A stretch of 64,000 nucleotides of DNA, taken from assembly GCA_947504705.1 (NCBI GenBank), contig CANNIA010000016.1, positions 1-64,000 on the forward strand. The letters run 5' to 3'. Position 1 is the stretch's first letter. Every line of letters starts with the position of its first letter. Below are positions 16,692 through 28,434 of the stretch, one piece after another. The notes below the pieces were generated by a model. The model worked only from the letters and a program-made list of their open reading frames with translations. It did not search any database and was not told the origin of the DNA. The position numbers and the translations under genes are program-made. The stretch is from Paracoccaceae bacterium. Lineage in GTDB: Bacteria; Pseudomonadota; Alphaproteobacteria; Rhodobacterales; Rhodobacteraceae.

Positions 16692-17374
16692 TTGCGCACC
16701 AGTCCGGTAATTGCCCCGGCGACCATGCCCAAAAGGATGCCACTGGTGGACGAAATCGCCAGAGTTCCGGCAACGGTCGCTAGGGCTGCGACAGCGATGA
16801 CCGGAAGCTGGCGGCGGCTGAGGATCGAGAGCAGTAGCGACAGGAACAGCGCTGGCAGCATGAAGCCAAGCCCGGCGCTTAAGGCGGGCCACTGATCCAG
16901 CGCGCCGCCGCCGGCAAAGGCCCCGACAACTGTGCCCAATACCCAGGCTACATAGGCTCCAAGCCCGAGGCCGAACATGTAGGGTTCCGAAAACCGCTGC
17001 CCCCGCGCCAGCGCGCCCAATGCCTGACCAAAGACCTCATCCGTCAGCCCCCAGGCCCAAGCCCATGCATGGCGGGTTCCCGCTTCGCGCCCAGCTTCGC
17101 GCATCAGCGCGGGACCATAAAGCACATGGCGCAGGTTCATCGCGATCAGCGTGAAGGCCGAGACCAGCACCGGCGCACCCGAGGACAGAAGGGCCAGCGC
17201 CAGAAATTGCGAGGCCCCGGCATAGATGATCAGCGACAGAGCAACGGCTTCAAGGGGCGTGAACCCGGCCCGCGTGGCAGCGACACCAAACGAAAAAGCG
17301 ATCGGGAAATAGCCCATGATGATCGGCAAACTTGCCGAAAGGCCGGGAAGAAATGCGGAGCGCGGCGACGTCAT
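16688..17374 (-). CDS. azlC: AzlC-type branched-chain amino acid permease
   Basis: About 228 residues from ATG 17374, with six to eight membrane segments. GYFPIAFSFGVAATRAGF, YAGASQFLALALL and MNLRHVLYGPAL are the conserved AzlC segments. It is the large subunit of the two-part exporter with AzlD, which overlaps its end. An alternative start at 17437 would add 21 residues; neither start has a strong ribosome site. The gene follows the PstS-OmpA fusion gene on the same strand with a short gap, so read-through transcription is possible. Confidence 0.9.
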   Translation of the reverse strand: MTSPRSAFLPGLSASLPIIMGYFPIAFSFGVAATRAGFTPLEAVALSLIIYAGASQFLALALLSSGAPVLVSAFTLIAMNLRHVLYGPALMREAGREAGTRHAWAWAWGLTDEVFGQALGALARGQRFSEPYMFGLGLGAYVAWVLGTVVGAFAGGGALDQWPALSAGLGFMLPALFLSLLLSILSRRQLPVIAVAALATVAGTLAISSTSGILLGMVAGAITGLVRK

Positions 17375-17452
17375 TGCCCGGCAAGAGCTAGCGGCAGGTC
17401 CCGTCAGGGTCAAGCCGCTTGGCAAGAAGGTTCGCATCGTCTTAACGGCCGC

Positions 17453-19243
17453 TTATTGCATCCAGATCTCGACCCGGCGGTTCAGCCGCTGGCCAGCGAA
17501 ATCCGTATTGCACCCGACCGGGTTGATCTCGCCATAGCCTTTGATATCAATCGAAAGCGAACTGAAAACCGCCGGGTCCATGATTGCTTGCAACTCGCCC
17601 CGCATGGCTTCGGCGCGCTCCAGCCCCAGCTTCCAGTTCGCTTCGACCGGCCCGTCCGAATCGGTGAAGCCAACGAACACGAAATTGCGCCCTGCGCCCT
17701 TTTCGGCAAGAAACGCCGCTAGCCTTTCCAAGTCACGCCGCGACTGGTTCTCCAGCGAAGAGGAGCCGGTCTTAAACCGGAAGGTAGTCGAAAGCCGCTC
17801 CCATTTCCCCATTTCGGCGGAAAGCTCGCTCATCAAAGCCTTCTCTGAAGGGCTTTCGGTAGTCTCGGTCCGGCTGAGCAGAATTTCTACCTGGTGCGTC
17901 ATGGCCTCGGCCTCAATATTATACCCTATGAAGCCCGCCTTCTCGACGAACGGGAGTGCCGCATCCGACGTTGCAAAGTCGACCAGTGCGGCCTCCATCG
18001 GCGGCAGGTCTTTTTGCGGGGTATATAGATACAGCGTGCGATGCAGCGGATATTCCCCGGTCTTTGCTGCAAAGGCGCTTGGCGACGCGACTATGCCGCA
18101 GCTCGACACGATATCGACCGGCCTCGCGTCCTTCTTATAGGCAAAGCCGACATAGCCGATAGCACCAGGATCGGCGAAGACAGAATCCGTCATCTGAGCA
18201 TTTCCCGGCACAGTATTGGCGCCGGGGCTCATTTCTTTGGCAAAGGGCTTCAGGAACGCATCGACAATGGTCGAGAAGGTGCCGGACTCGGCGTCCCGCG
18301 TATAGACGCTGACCGGCAGATCGGGTCCGCCAACTTCAGACCAATTCGCGATCTCGCCGGAAAGAAGGCCACCGATCTGTTCGACGGTCAAACCCCCAAC
18401 CGTATTCTGCGGATTCACAATGATCAAAAGTCCGTCGACGGCGATTGCATGTTCCTGCTCGAAGCTGCTGGGGTCACCCAAACCCACTGCGATAAAGGCC
18501 TCCACTTCCTCGGGCTTCACCGCGCGCGACGACATTCCAATCATCGCCGAGCCGTCAAGCAACCCCTTGAAGCCAGTGCCCGAGCCCTTGTCCTCAAGAA
18601 AGACGGAAAAGAGCGACTCGCCCGTCCCATCGGCACCAAGTACGGTGTGGACCGACTGCCGTTCGCCGACTTCCTCACGCTTAATCGCAGCCCCAAGCGC
18701 TTCTGCTGCGCCCTTGATCAGCAGCGGCATGAGCTCGTCCCCGATCGTATCCGACCCCTTGATGCTAACGTCGATCGTGGCAGGATCATATGTCGCGTAA
18801 ACCGGCGCAGCGTCCGGATCGACCTCGGCTGGGATAGCGGGATTGGCGGCTGACGCTGGTTCAGCTGCAGGCACCACCGTGACCGGTTCGACAACCTCAG
18901 GCACACCGGATGCAGTCGGCGCGTCTTCTACCGCGGGCGCCGGGGGCTCGGCCACTAGCACGGCTTCCAGCTCGGCAGTTGCGGCGGCCGCAGGTTCGGC
19001 AACCTCAGCAGCGTCCGGGCACGCTGCACCGACACAAGTCACGTCTGCGGCTGGCACGCCAATTCTTCCAAGACGGGTCTCGATCAAGTATACGCCGTTA
19101 TCGAAACGGATCAGTTCGCCGGTGAACGAAATGCTGCCATTGCCACTGTTTAGGGTGACTGTTTCGGCAAAGGCCGATGTCAAACAGATTGCTGCTGACA
19201 AGGTAGCCACGAGCGCGCATAGGCCCATCCGTCCTGCATGCAT
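17453..19243 (-). CDS. Exported PstS-like binding domain fused to an OmpA C-terminal domain
   Basis: 596 residues with a signal peptide (cleavage after AFA, about 26). A short N-terminal beta region (about 27-75, with a Cys pair at CVGAAC) is followed by an Ala/Pro/Glu-rich linker (about 78-155). Next comes a PstS-like periplasmic binding domain (about 160-440) with KGSDTIGDELMPLL and the TRDAESGT segment of phosphate-binding proteins. An OmpA peptidoglycan-binding domain (about 475-596) contains FVGFTDSDGP and RLNRRVEIWM. It probably sits in the periplasm tethered to peptidoglycan. No pst transport genes are nearby, so its job may be phosphate capture or sensing rather than uptake. The ligand is inferred from the fold only. 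Confidence 0.82.
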   Translation of the reverse strand: MHAGRMGLCALVATLSAAICLTSAFAETVTLNSGNGSISFTGELIRFDNGVYLIETRLGRIGVPAADVTCVGAACPDAAEVAEPAAAATAELEAVLVAEPPAPAVEDAPTASGVPEVVEPVTVVPAAEPASAANPAIPAEVDPDAAPVYATYDPATIDVSIKGSDTIGDELMPLLIKGAAEALGAAIKREEVGERQSVHTVLGADGTGESLFSVFLEDKGSGTGFKGLLDGSAMIGMSSRAVKPEEVEAFIAVGLGDPSSFEQEHAIAVDGLLIIVNPQNTVGGLTVEQIGGLLSGEIANWSEVGGPDLPVSVYTRDAESGTFSTIVDAFLKPFAKEMSPGANTVPGNAQMTDSVFADPGAIGYVGFAYKKDARPVDIVSSCGIVASPSAFAAKTGEYPLHRTLYLYTPQKDLPPMEAALVDFATSDAALPFVEKAGFIGYNIEAEAMTHQVEILLSRTETTESPSEKALMSELSAEMGKWERLSTTFRFKTGSSSLENQSRRDLERLAAFLAEKGAGRNFVFVGFTDSDGPVEANWKLGLERAEAMRGELQAIMDPAVFSSLSIDIKGYGEINPVGCNTDFAGQRLNRRVEIWMQ

Positions 19244-19512
19244 AGTTTTTAACCCCAGATCAGACCAAATTGATCAAGCCAACCCTGACCGCATGTCTGC
19301 AGCCGGTATCAGCAAACCTTATCGGTTTTCTGACAGTATTTGGCTGCCCCACTCAACTCCACGGCCGACAGTTACCCTTGGCCGAATGCGGTTTGTTCGG
19401 ACCTCTTGCGAGGCGGTCGGCACGGAGCTTGTCGACATTGGAAAGCCTGACTTGCGCAATGCCACCCTGCCCTGTCATTCTGTCAGAAGGGAATCTATTC
19501 GGGGACACCGAC

Positions 19513-20130
19513 ATGCGCGCGCTTGCCATCTCAATTCTTGCTCTTCTTCCACTGACACCTGCCTTGGCCGACGACATTCCCGGCACCGAATTCGAGTCCG
19601 GCAACTGGACTGGTGCCGCATCGGACGACGAGACCGGGGCGTTTTCGCATTGCAACGTCTCGGTCGGCTATACCAATGGCGAAACACTGTGGATCGGGCT
19701 TTACCCAGACAATTCGATCTCGATCTTGCTGTCGCATCCGGATGTGCAATTCACGCCAGGCACGCAGTTCGATGTGCAGATGATGATGGAATGGGGACTG
19801 CCCTGGACTGGCGTCGGTGAAGCCTGGGATGAATACTTCGCCGGCATCACCTTTACCGGCATCCCGGAGACCGTGGAGTTCCTGTCTGGTGGCCAGTATT
19901 TCCGGATGCTTGGGATCGGGATTGACGAAGGCTATGATGTGTCCGGCATTGCCGAAGCGCTGAGCATGACGCAGGCCTGCCTGGCGCAGAACTCGGGCAA
20001 CGGCAAGGTTCTGACGCCCCCTGCCGTCAAGAAGCCCCTGCCGAAGGTTCCCGACCTGACCAAGCCGCGGACGACGGGCGTCGGCACCGGCAGTTCGCTT
20101 GGCACGCCCGCGCCCAAGCCCCAGCCCTGA
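19513..20130 (+). CDS. Secreted protein of unknown function
   Basis: 205 residues from ATG 19513, chosen because a clean signal peptide starts there (RALAISILALLPLTPALA, cleavage about residue 19). The mature part has a single central region with several aromatic and acidic residues, two Cys residues (HCNV and QACL) that could pair, and a Pro/Lys/Thr-rich tail from about residue 170. I do not recognise a domain. It is transcribed away from the PstS-OmpA gene across a 269-base region that should hold both promoters. A strong double hairpin follows it. Confidence 0.65.
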   Translation: MRALAISILALLPLTPALADDIPGTEFESGNWTGAASDDETGAFSHCNVSVGYTNGETLWIGLYPDNSISILLSHPDVQFTPGTQFDVQMMMEWGLPWTGVGEAWDEYFAGITFTGIPETVEFLSGGQYFRMLGIGIDEGYDVSGIAEALSMTQACLAQNSGNGKVLTPPAVKKPLPKVPDLTKPRTTGVGTGSSLGTPAPKPQP

Positions 20131-20173
20131 GATCAGCTAAAGATCGGGCCCCGAGCAGTTACCGCCCGGGGCC

Positions 20174-20224
20174 AAATTTCTTGAAGAAAGAAATTTGACA
20201 AGATCCTTGAGGAAGGATCTTGTC
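20174..20224. terminator. Double hairpin between convergent genes
   Basis: Two perfect inverted repeats stand back to back. AAATTTCTT/AAGAAATTT (20174-20182 and 20188-20196, 5-base loop) is followed by GACAAGATCCTT/AAGGATCTTGTC (20197-20208 and 20213-20224, GAGG loop). They fill the gap between the secreted-protein gene and the end of gcvP and should stop transcription from both sides. Similar symmetrical hairpins occur at 23092-23136 and 28328-28359. Confidence 0.75.
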
Positions 20225-20229
20225 ACTTC

Positions 20230-23067
<2,838 letters not shown>

Positions 23068-23091
23068 GACATACCTCGGGCAAGGGGCGGA

Positions 23092-23156
23092 CAAATTCCT
23101 TGAGAGGAATTTGCAAATCTTTTCGAAAAGATTTGCCTGGAATCTTCGAAAATTCC
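23092..23156 (-). other. Three consecutive hairpins in the gcvH-gcvP spacer
   Basis: CAAATTCCT/AGGAATTTG (23092-23113, loop TGAG), GCAAATCTTTT/AAAAGATTTGC (23113-23136, near-perfect palindrome) and GGAAT/ATTCC (23139-23156) occupy most of the spacer inside an otherwise tight operon. They could act as a partial terminator, a processing site or mRNA-stabilising stems that set GcvP output below GcvT/GcvH. Confidence 0.55.
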
Positions 23157-23169
23157 GGGCGCAAGGCGA

Positions 23170-23529
23170 TCAGCCGATCAGCTCTTGATACTCGTCTTCA
23201 TCCATCAGCTGATCGAGCACGCCAAGGTCATCAAGCTTCATCTTGAAGAACCAGGCGGTACCCGTCGGGTCCTCGTTCACCAAACCTGGATTGTCGACCA
23301 GCTTCTGGTTCACTGCGACAATCTCGCCATCGACCGGGGCCAGAATGTCCGACGCGGCCTTGACGCTTTCGATGACGCAGACTTCGTCGCCTTCAGCCAC
23401 CATCGTGTCGGGTTCGGGCAGTTCCACGAAAACCACGTCCCCGAGCTGGGTCGCGGCATGTTCAGTGATGCCGACAACCACGAGGTCACCCTCGACGCGC
23501 AGCCATTCATGGTCTTTGGTGTATTTCAT
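23170..23529 (-). CDS. gcvH: Glycine cleavage system H protein
   Basis: 119 residues, slightly shorter than the usual 125-130 but complete. The lipoylated lysine is Lys57 in ESVKAASDI, with the surrounding hybrid-motif glycine and valine positions conserved. It shuttles the aminomethyl and reduced lipoyl groups among the P, T and L proteins. It lies 9 bases after gcvT in the riboswitch-led operon. Confidence 0.97.
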   Translation of the reverse strand: MKYTKDHEWLRVEGDLVVVGITEHAATQLGDVVFVELPEPDTMVAEGDEVCVIESVKAASDILAPVDGEIVAVNQKLVDNPGLVNEDPTGTAWFFKMKLDDLGVLDQLMDEDEYQELIG

Positions 23530-23538
23530 CTTTTCGCC

Positions 23539-24660
23539 TCAGCGGTTGTAAGTGGTGGGATGGAAGGGAAGATCGCAGACAGTGACGGGAAGGCGCTTGC
23601 CGCGCACCTCGCCTAGAAGGGCAGTGCCTTTGGTGACATGAGCGCGGGCCACATAGCCCATGGCTATCGGCGCATTGACCGAAGGCCCGAACCCGCCCGA
23701 GGTGACGCGCCCGACGGGTGTGCCATCAGGGGCGAAAAGCTCGACCCCTTCACGCATCGGCGCCCGGCCTTCGGGCCTTAGGCCAACACGCAGCCGCTCG
23801 GGTCCCTCGGCCAGTTCCCGTAGGATGCGCGCGGCACCCGAGAAACCGCCTTCGCGGGCGCCACCGGTCTTGCGAGCCTTCTGGATCGCCCAGGTCAGGT
23901 TCGCTTCGACGGGGCTGATCGTCGTGTCGATGTCGTGCCCGTAGAGGCAAAGCCCCGCCTCCAGCCGCAGGCTATCCCGCGCTCCAAGGCCGATGGGCGC
24001 GACGCCCTGCTGCGCCAACAACTTCCGGGCAAACCCTTCCGCTTGCGCGTCCGGCACCGAAATCTCGAACCCGTCCTCGCCGGTATAGCCCGAGCGGCTG
24101 ACCCAGATGTCCCCCACAACCCGATGGTCCATGAATCGCATCGCCGCGATACCCGGCAACAGCGCCTCCAGAGCCGCCTCGGCCCCCGGTCCCTGCAGCG
24201 CCAGAAGCGCTCGGTCGGTCACGGGTTCCACCGAAACCCGCGGCATTCCAGCGGTCATATGGGCGATGTCGGCCGCCTTGCAGGCCGCATTGACCACCAC
24301 ATAAAGATGATCGCCTCGGTTGGTGAACATCAGGTCATCAAGGATGCCACCCTGGTCATTGGTGAATAGGCCATAGCGCTGCCGCCCCTCGGCCAGACCC
24401 AGCACATCGACCGGCATCAGCGCCTCGAAGGCCAGTTTCAGCGCCTCCATCGACCCCTTGGGCCGCAGGATCACCTGCCCCATGTGGGAGACATCAAACA
24501 ACCCCGCCGCCGCGCGCGTGTGCAGATGTTCCTTCATCACCCCGTCGGGATATTGCACCGGCATGAGGTAGCCCGCAAAGGGCACCATCTTGCCGCCAAG
24601 CTCTTCATGCAGGGCGTTCAAGCCCAACAGAAGCAGCTCTGTCTCCACAAGGTCGGCCAT
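23539..24660 (-). CDS. gcvT: Aminomethyltransferase (glycine cleavage T protein)
   Basis: 373 residues, normal length. It moves the one-carbon unit from aminomethyl-lipoyl-GcvH to tetrahydrofolate, releasing ammonia. The GLFDVSHMGQ segment is the conserved folate-proximal motif, and GYTGEDGFEI is the central T-protein signature containing the catalytic-region Asp/Glu residues. It is the first gene of the operon, about 75 bases downstream of the tandem glycine riboswitch. Confidence 0.97.
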   Translation of the reverse strand: MADLVETELLLLGLNALHEELGGKMVPFAGYLMPVQYPDGVMKEHLHTRAAAGLFDVSHMGQVILRPKGSMEALKLAFEALMPVDVLGLAEGRQRYGLFTNDQGGILDDLMFTNRGDHLYVVVNAACKAADIAHMTAGMPRVSVEPVTDRALLALQGPGAEAALEALLPGIAAMRFMDHRVVGDIWVSRSGYTGEDGFEISVPDAQAEGFARKLLAQQGVAPIGLGARDSLRLEAGLCLYGHDIDTTISPVEANLTWAIQKARKTGGAREGGFSGAARILRELAEGPERLRVGLRPEGRAPMREGVELFAPDGTPVGRVTSGGFGPSVNAPIAMGYVARAHVTKGTALLGEVRGKRLPVTVCDLPFHPTTYNR

Positions 24661-24734
24661 TGCCGCCCCTCCACATCTGGCCGGATCATACCGGCACCGT
24701 CAGGCAGGCTGATCCCTGCCCTGCGATGCCCCCT

Positions 24735-24905
24735 CTGTCCTTGCGCCATGTGGCGCGCCTGAGATTGTTATCCCTTCGGCGTCCCGGTTGTCCGGGAACT
24801 CTCCAGAGTCTGTCGTCAGAAACGGTCCTTTGCGCCTGAGAGTTTACCGGGGCGGTTGCTCCTTCGGCACCGATGGGCTGGATGGCCCGTCGGATTCTCC
24901 CGAAC
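24735..24905 (-). promoter_or_regulatory. Tandem glycine riboswitch upstream of gcvT
   Basis: On the minus strand two glycine-aptamer cores occur in series. The first has CCGAAGGAGCAA and later CTCTCAGGCGCAAAGGACCG. The second begins at ACTCTGGAGAG and has GCCGAAGGGATAACAA and ATCTCAGGC. Spacing and order match the known two-aptamer glycine switch. A GCGCCA/TGGCGC hairpin at about 24744-24757 follows the second aptamer and may be part of the expression platform. In most bacteria this class turns gcv genes on when glycine is abundant. Boundaries are approximate. Confidence 0.92.
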
Positions 24906-24991
24906 CTGACCTGCCTTGGTTAGCCCATTGGGGCCCATTGCGGCAAGGGGCAAACAGAATACGACGGTATGCAAAGTGGAAACGACGCGTT

Positions 24992-26377
24992 TCAGCCTTC
25001 GGCACCAGCCTCAACTGGTGGCTGTTCGGGCTTGTGTCCACGCGGCGCAGCGATGACGGGCGAGCGGATCGCGAGCAGCGCAAACCAGGCCGCCGCCAAC
25101 CCAAAGACCACCCCGCCAAGGGCCTGCCCGACCAGCACGCCAGCGGCCCCCCAGGTCCCGCTCAGCCAAAGCGCCAAAGGAATTGTGCCGACTGTGTGCC
25201 GCCCCCAGTTCACGATGGTCGACCAGAACGGCCGGCCCAGGTTGTTACAGACAGCATTGCCGACGAAAATTATCCCGTTGAAGAACCACAAAAGCGCAAG
25301 CGGCCCACAGAAAAGATAGACCAGATCGCGCACATGACCTTCCGCGTGGAAAAGGTCGGCGATGGGTGCGCGTAACAGGAAAAGCAGGGCGGAAACCACC
25401 AGGATCACCAGACCGGTAAAGATCAGCCCGTCAATGAAGACACGCCGCACCCGGTCCATCCGGCCCGCGCCAAGGTTCTGCCCGATGATCGGGCCGATTG
25501 CTCCCGTCATTGCAAAAACCACGCCGAAGGCGACCGGAGTCAGCCGCCCGGCAATCGCCATGCCGGTCACTGCCGCCTCGCCGTAGCCTGCCACCATCCG
25601 CGTCACCAGCGCTTGTCCGACCGGGGTCGCAAGTTGCGTCAGGATCGCCGGAAACGCGATGGCCAGAAGCGGGGCCAAGCCAAGGCGAAGCCCCTCGCCA
25701 GTGACTTGGGAAAAGCCGCCTATCCGCCGCCGCACCGCCCAAAGCGCCATGATCGCCATGGCGGCCCGCGATCCCGCCCCCGCCACCGCTGCCCCGGTCA
25801 GCCCCCAATCGGCCCACAAGATCAACACCGGGTCCAGCGCAGCAAGAACAACCGCCCCCCAGACCGTCACCATCATCGCGCGCCGCGCCTCACCATGCGA
25901 CCGCAGGACCGCCGCACAAACGATTGCGGCGATCAGAAGCGGCTGGCTGGCCGTGTAAAGCCGCAGGAAGCCCAGCGTTTCCTCGGCGGTTCGCCCTTTG
26001 GCCCCCAGAAGGTCGACAATCTGCGGCAACAACACGAAGACCAGCGCCGAGAATAGCGAGCCCAGCACAAGGCTAAGGACCAGCCCCTCGGTCACCCGCT
26101 CACGCGCCAGTTTCGGATCGCGCTGCCCGACCGCTTGCGAGACCAGCGCCGAAACCCCGATGGAAATCCCGATCCCGAACGAGGTGGTGAAGAACAGAAC
26201 TGCGCCCGCATAGCCAAGTGCCGCCGTCAGCACATGGTCCTGCAACCAGCTGATATAGACCATGTTGATCAGGTCAACGATGAAAACCGCGATCAGCCCG
26301 ACCGAAGAGCTCAGCGCCATGACAGAAAGGTGCCGGAACAGGTTCCCCTCAACAAACTTCGCCTGTTCACCCGCCAT
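24992..26377 (-). CDS. MATE-family multidrug/sodium efflux transporter
   Basis: 461 residues with about 12 membrane segments in two related halves, the MATE size and layout. Conserved features include GIGISIGVSALVSQAVGQRD in the first half and GAIGPIIGQNLGAGRMDRV in the second, the paired QxxGxxxxxR-type loops of the family. It expels cationic drugs or toxic metabolites with an ion gradient; the substrate cannot be predicted. It is 96 bases downstream of gltX on the same strand, separated by a strong terminator hairpin, so it is probably transcribed alone. Confidence 0.93.
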   Translation of the reverse strand: MAGEQAKFVEGNLFRHLSVMALSSSVGLIAVFIVDLINMVYISWLQDHVLTAALGYAGAVLFFTTSFGIGISIGVSALVSQAVGQRDPKLARERVTEGLVLSLVLGSLFSALVFVLLPQIVDLLGAKGRTAEETLGFLRLYTASQPLLIAAIVCAAVLRSHGEARRAMMVTVWGAVVLAALDPVLILWADWGLTGAAVAGAGSRAAMAIMALWAVRRRIGGFSQVTGEGLRLGLAPLLAIAFPAILTQLATPVGQALVTRMVAGYGEAAVTGMAIAGRLTPVAFGVVFAMTGAIGPIIGQNLGAGRMDRVRRVFIDGLIFTGLVILVVSALLFLLRAPIADLFHAEGHVRDLVYLFCGPLALLWFFNGIIFVGNAVCNNLGRPFWSTIVNWGRHTVGTIPLALWLSGTWGAAGVLVGQALGGVVFGLAAAWFALLAIRSPVIAAPRGHKPEQPPVEAGAEG

Positions 26378-26418
26378 CGCCGCACCTCACGAGAAATCGG
26401 CAAAAGCCCTTTCTCTTC

Positions 26419-26461
26419 TGAAAATATCCTCGGGGGTCCGGGGGCAGACAGCCCCCGGGGG
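26419..26461 (-). terminator. GC-rich terminator after gltX
   Basis: On the minus strand CCGGGGG (complement of 26452-26458) pairs with CCCCCGG (complement of 26438-26444) across a 7-base loop, followed by a GATATTTTC T-rich tail. This fits a Rho-independent terminator for gltX. The GAAAATATCCTCGGGGG motif with a following G-rich hairpin is, to my knowledge, a recurrent intergenic form in Rhodobacteraceae. Confidence 0.75.
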
Positions 26462-26473
26462 TCAGGCATCAAA

Positions 26474-27799
26474 TCAGATGCTGGGCACCTTGTGCAAAAG
26501 CGGCATGACATCCGCCATCTCCGGCCCCGCGTCACGCCCAGTCAATGCCCGGCGCAGCGGGCGGAAAAGGTCCTTGCCCTTGCGACCCGTCGCTTCCTTC
26601 ACAACCGAAGTCCACTCACCCCAAGTCGCCGTCGTCCAAGGCTTTGCGGGCAACAACCCCAGAGCCTGCCGCACGAAGTCGCGGTCGGCGTCTTCCACAA
26701 CCGGCTCCGCCCCGTCGCGGAACAAGGTCCACCACTCGGCGAGATCGGCCATGACTGTGATATTACCCTTGGCTACAGCCCAGAACTGCTCGGCCTCTGC
26801 TTCATGAACGCCAAGTGCCAGCACCCGGTCCTTCACGTCGGCAAAGGGCTGCGCCTGCACATGATGCCGGGTCAGCGGGAACAGGTCTTCGGCGTCAAAC
26901 TTGGTCGGAGCAGCCCCAAAGGACCCCACCTCAAAGCCCGCCACCAAATCCTCCATCGACCCGGCCAATTCCACCGGCTTCGAAGACCCAAGCCGCGCCA
27001 TCAGCGAAAGCAGCGCCATCGGCTCCACGCCCCGCGCGCGCAGATCACGCAAGGACAGAACGCCCAGCCGCTTTGACAGCTCTTCGCCCTGCGGCCCGGT
27101 CAGCAGCGAGTGGTGCGCAAAGGTCGGGGGCGTCCCGCCCAACGCCTTCATGATCTGGATCTGCGTTGCCGTGTTCGTCACATGGTCGGCACCGCGCACG
27201 ATATGCGTGACCCCCATGTCCACGTCATCCACTGACGAGGCGAAGGTATAAAGCACCTGTCCATCCGCCTTGATCAGCACCGGGTCCGAGACGGATGCCG
27301 CATCAATCGAGATGTCCCCGATGATCCCGTCCTTCCACTCGATCCGCTCAAGGTTCAGCTTGAAGCGCCAGTATCCTTGCCGCCCCTCGGCGCGGTAAGC
27401 CTCTTTCTGCGCCTCGGTCAGGTTCAGCGCCGCACGGTCATAAACCGGCGGTTTGCCCATGTTCAGCTGCTTCTTGCGCTTCAGGTCCAGCTCGACCGGA
27501 CTTTCAAAACATTCATAGAACCGCCCGGCCGCCTTCAGCTGCTCGGCCGCTTCCGCATAGCGCGCCGTGCGCTTGGACTGCTGCTCGATCCGGTCATAGC
27601 GGATACCCAGCCAATCCAGATCGGCCTTCAGCCCATCAATAAATTCCTGTTTTGACCGCTCCTGATCCGTATCGTCCAGCCGCAGGATGAACTGGCCGCC
27701 GTTCTGGCGGGCGATCAGATAGTTCATCAGGGCGGTGCGCAGGTTCCCCACGTGGATCCAGCCAGTGGGCGACGGGGCGAAACGGGTTGTGACGGTCAT
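26474..27799 (-). CDS. gltX: Glutamyl-tRNA synthetase
   Basis: 441 residues from ATG 27799 (AAGGAG 9 bases upstream); a longer start at 27976 would add unrelated sequence. Class I synthetase marks: FAPSPTGWIHVGN (HIGH region) and GEELSKRLG (KMSKS region, here ELSKR). It charges tRNA-Glu, and in alphaproteobacteria one of two GltX copies may also act on tRNA-Gln ahead of the amidotransferase. Length is a little below the typical 470, which is common for one of the two paralogues. It stands alone, with a terminator downstream. Confidence 0.95.
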   Translation of the reverse strand: MTVTTRFAPSPTGWIHVGNLRTALMNYLIARQNGGQFILRLDDTDQERSKQEFIDGLKADLDWLGIRYDRIEQQSKRTARYAEAAEQLKAAGRFYECFESPVELDLKRKKQLNMGKPPVYDRAALNLTEAQKEAYRAEGRQGYWRFKLNLERIEWKDGIIGDISIDAASVSDPVLIKADGQVLYTFASSVDDVDMGVTHIVRGADHVTNTATQIQIMKALGGTPPTFAHHSLLTGPQGEELSKRLGVLSLRDLRARGVEPMALLSLMARLGSSKPVELAGSMEDLVAGFEVGSFGAAPTKFDAEDLFPLTRHHVQAQPFADVKDRVLALGVHEAEAEQFWAVAKGNITVMADLAEWWTLFRDGAEPVVEDADRDFVRQALGLLPAKPWTTATWGEWTSVVKEATGRKGKDLFRPLRRALTGRDAGPEMADVMPLLHKVPSI

Positions 27800-27913
27800 G
27801 GAACGGGCTCCTTCAGGCGCTTCCCTGTCACAAGGCCCTGGATTTGTCCAGTTTGGGTCCAGCCGTGACCAAGCGGGCCTTCCTTCTTTCCCTGTGCCTG
27901 CTATCCTATCTGC

Positions 27914-28324
27914 ATGACCGACCCTGCCCCCGAAAGTCACGCCCCCTCGCTCGCGCTTATCGAGCAGCTGGCCCATGAGGTGATTTCAACCCTTCCCGAG
28001 CTATTTCGTGAGGCCGCAACCCATATCCGCCTGCGCATCGAAGACTTTGCCAGCGACGAGATGGTCGAGGAAATCGGGGCCGAAGATGCCTTTGATCTGA
28101 CCGGGCTTTATGACGGCATCCCCTTGACCCAGAAGTCCGTCAGCGACCAGCCGACAAGGCCTGATGTGATCTGGCTTTTCCGCCGCCCGATCCTTGATGA
28201 ATGGGCAGAACGCGGCAATGTCTCGATCTCCGAACTGGTCGGCCATATTGTGATCCACGAACTTGCACATCACTTCGGCTGGTCCGACGAAGACATCGCA
28301 ACCATCGATCCCTGGTGGGAATAG
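27914..28324 (+). CDS. Small zinc metallopeptidase-like protein
   Basis: 136 residues with an HExxH zinc motif near the C-terminus (VIHELAHHFGWSDEDI). This is the small 'metallopeptidase family protein' group of alphaproteobacteria, a minimal zincin fold in which HELAHH and a following acidic residue make up the metal site. No signal peptide; cytoplasmic. The substrate is unknown. It is divergent from gltX with a 114-base gap and ends at a strong terminator. Confidence 0.85.
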   Translation: MTDPAPESHAPSLALIEQLAHEVISTLPELFREAATHIRLRIEDFASDEMVEEIGAEDAFDLTGLYDGIPLTQKSVSDQPTRPDVIWLFRRPILDEWAERGNVSISELVGHIVIHELAHHFGWSDEDIATIDPWWE

Positions 28325-28327
28325 GCC

Positions 28328-28359
28328 GCGCCAAATTTCTTACTCAAGAAATTTGGCGC
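28328..28359 (+). terminator. Perfect 14-bp hairpin after the metallopeptidase gene
   Basis: GCGCCAAATTTCTT (28328-28341) and AAGAAATTTGGCGC (28346-28359) form a perfect stem with an ACTC loop, starting 4 bases after the stop codon. It is probably the gene's terminator. The stem core AAATTTCTT is the same as in the hairpin at 20174. Confidence 0.7.
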
Positions 28360-28434
28360 CCGCCGATTTGCGGCTCTCCCCGTTCCATTTCTCGCCGAAG
28401 CCCTCTATGATAGCGGTAACATCCTAGGTGCCGC

